From: Methanosaeta sp. NSP1
GTDB lineage: Archaea; Halobacteriota; Methanosarcinia; Methanotrichales; Methanotrichaceae
DNA length: 6,367 bases
NCBI GenBank assembly: GCA_002256595.1
Contig: NOLC01000111.1
Location: 1 to 6,367, forward strand
Reading direction: 5' to 3'
Positions 5,380-6,367 of the stretch are shown here, in pieces. Numbering within the stretch: the stretch's first letter is position 1; the number at the start of each line of letters is the position of its first letter. The position numbers and the translations under genes are program-made. The notes beneath the pieces were generated by a model, which saw only the letters and a program-made list of their open reading frames with translations, was not told the origin of the DNA and ran no database searches.

Positions 5380-6042
5380 ATGATCAAGAGCAGCAGGTCG
5401 TCCATCGACAGGATGCAGGCGGGCATAATCCTCTGCGGCCTGTATATCTTCTTCTCCCTGGCCGGCAACATCGCCGCTACCAAGGTAACCTATTTCGGCG
5501 GCCTGGTCATGGATGCCGGCTTCATCTATTCCCTCACATTCACCTGGCGCGACCTGATCCACAAACAGCTCGGCCAGAGGGCAGCGGTGACCACCATCTG
5601 GCTGGCTGCGGCCATTAACCTGCTGGCGGCACTTTATTTCCAGATCGTGGTGCTTCTTCCGGCCCAGACCGACTGGGCAGCTTCCGGAGGCCAGGCGGCC
5701 TGGGAGTTTCTCTTCTCCTTGCAGATGAGGATCACCCTGGCCTCCATATTGACGGCGCTCATAGCCGAGCTGATTGATACCAAGGTCTACCGCCTCTGGA
5801 CGGCGGGAAGAAGAGCTGCCTGGCCCCAGTGGACGCGGGTGGCTGTCTCCAACTCCATATCCATACCCTTGGACAGCCTGCTCTTTCCCATCATCGCCTT
5901 TGCCGGGGTGGTGGGAGCGGAGGGGCTGCAGCAGATGGTCTGGACCAATATCATTGTCAAAGCGGCGGTCACGGCGCTGGTATTCTGGACCATATATCTG
6001 GTGCCGGAAAGGCCTATTTATGGGAATAGAGATGATTCCTGA
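5380..6042 (+). CDS. yhhQ: VUT/YhhQ-family queuosine precursor transporter
   Basis: Integral membrane protein of 220 residues in the VUT family (PF02592, formerly DUF165), whose studied members import preQ0, preQ1 or queuine. About six hydrophobic helices can be seen, near residues 14-33, 38-55, 70-94, 116-132, 158-177 and 186-207. Family hallmarks include GNIAATKVT (29-37), the charged loop after TFTWRD (53-58), AELIDTKVY (128-136) and SNSISIPLDSLLF (156-168), the last two forming the recurring polar-helix motif of the family. A family-typical DxxxExYG is here DLIHKQLG. The short C-terminal tail is charged. Its place 65 bp after tgt on the same strand strongly suggests it feeds that enzyme. 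Which base it carries cannot be read from sequence. The start is ATG 5380; TTG 5374 is less likely. Confidence 0.87.
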   Translation: MIKSSRSSIDRMQAGIILCGLYIFFSLAGNIAATKVTYFGGLVMDAGFIYSLTFTWRDLIHKQLGQRAAVTTIWLAAAINLLAALYFQIVVLLPAQTDWAASGGQAAWEFLFSLQMRITLASILTALIAELIDTKVYRLWTAGRRAAWPQWTRVAVSNSISIPLDSLLFPIIAFAGVVGAEGLQQMVWTNIIVKAAVTALVFWTIYLVPERPIYGNRDDS

Positions 6043-6056
6043 TATTGGGCAGCCTA

Positions 6057-6079
6057 TCTTTTTAGATATTTTCAGTTTT
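6057..6079 (+). terminator. T-rich terminator after the transporter gene
   Basis: Three T-runs of four to five bases occur within 40 bases of the transporter stop codon, before the convergent partial gene. They fit an archaeal T-run terminator closing the tgt-transporter unit. The rest of 6080-6176 shows no coding or RNA signal that I can recognise. Confidence 0.4.
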
Positions 6080-6176
6080 ATGCATTGGTATGCTGACTAT
6101 GCTGCATGTTCAGTGCTTCTCTACGGCTCCGTTTTGTCTCTCTCTTTATAGCCTCGGATCGCGTCCGTCCTGGTGA

Positions 6177-6367
6177 TTATTCTATTAGCCTTTGTATGCT
6201 GCCTCTTTCGACTACTGCCAGCCGGTCGATGTTGTTCTCATAGATGATGACCGATGCAGACTTGGCGGAATGATGCGGATTTATGGCGACAGGGATGCTC
6301 TTGAATTCTGGAGGTGATATATTCTTCATAGGCGTCTGATTTGCTGGGCTTGTTTTGCCACTTTTGG
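6177..6367 (-). CDS. C-terminal end of an unrecognised gene, truncated by the window edge
   Basis: A minus-strand frame is open from the right edge (first full codon at 6365) to a TAA at 6177-6179, giving 62 residues. The other two frames on this strand hit stops earlier. The sequence looks protein-like, with alternating hydrophobic stretches such as SVIIYENNIDRLAVVERG near its end and mixed but reasonable codons. An internal ATG at 6329 has no ribosome-binding site, so this is more likely the tail of a longer gene than a 50-residue protein. I do not recognise the family. It converges with the transporter gene with 134 bp between stops. Confidence 0.55.
   Translation of the reverse strand, partial: KSGKTSPANQTPMKNISPPEFKSIPVAINPHHSAKSASVIIYENNIDRLAVVERGSIQRLIE

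Noticed and set aside
6241..6340. C/D box small RNA suggested by GATGATGA at about 6243-6250
   Set aside because: No D box occurs at the usual distance; the nearest CTGA is about 90 bases away and the stretch lies inside a plausible coding frame.

Overview
The window looks like chromosomal DNA from a methanogenic archaeon, perhaps the Methanothrix/Methanosaeta group. That genus is a guess from overall gene flavour and moderate-to-high GC. The strongest support is a complete mfnB (methanofuran biosynthesis) with every catalytic residue in register. A HisA-like TIM-barrel gene of the type found in methanogens lies beside it, and surE has an archaeal TATA-like box about 28 bp before its start codon with no ribosome-binding site.

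Layout, left to right. 1-147: AT-rich divergent intergenic region with several dyad symmetries; a Shine-Dalgarno-like site on the minus strand at the left edge suggests another gene starts just outside. 148-1017 (+): Mrp/Nbp35-type Fe-S carrier ATPase. 1101-1886 (+): SurE nucleotidase, probably leaderless. 1942-2646 (-): HisA-like TIM barrel, convergent with surE. 2674-3375 (+): mfnB, divergent from the HisA-like gene with only 27 bp between start codons. 3461-3898 (-): NUDIX hydrolase whose C-terminus seems cut by a one-base frameshift. 4040-5314 (+): tRNA-guanine transglycosylase of bacterial type, not the archaeosine type, with a large hydrophilic insert. 5380-6042 (+): VUT/YhhQ-family membrane transporter for queuosine precursors. 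6177-6367 (-): 3' end of an unrecognised gene that runs off the right edge.

Functionally there are three themes: Fe-S assembly and nucleotide housekeeping (mrp, surE, NUDIX), methanofuran synthesis (mfnB and perhaps its HisA-like neighbour), and a two-gene unit for taking up a deazaguanine base and inserting it into tRNA (tgt plus the transporter). The last is the most unusual. Archaea normally use a longer archaeosine transglycosylase at position 15 of tRNA, whereas this pair looks like a bacterial queuosine salvage module in an archaeal chromosome, probably acquired as a unit. No RNA genes, CRISPR arrays, insertion sequences or attachment sites were recognised.
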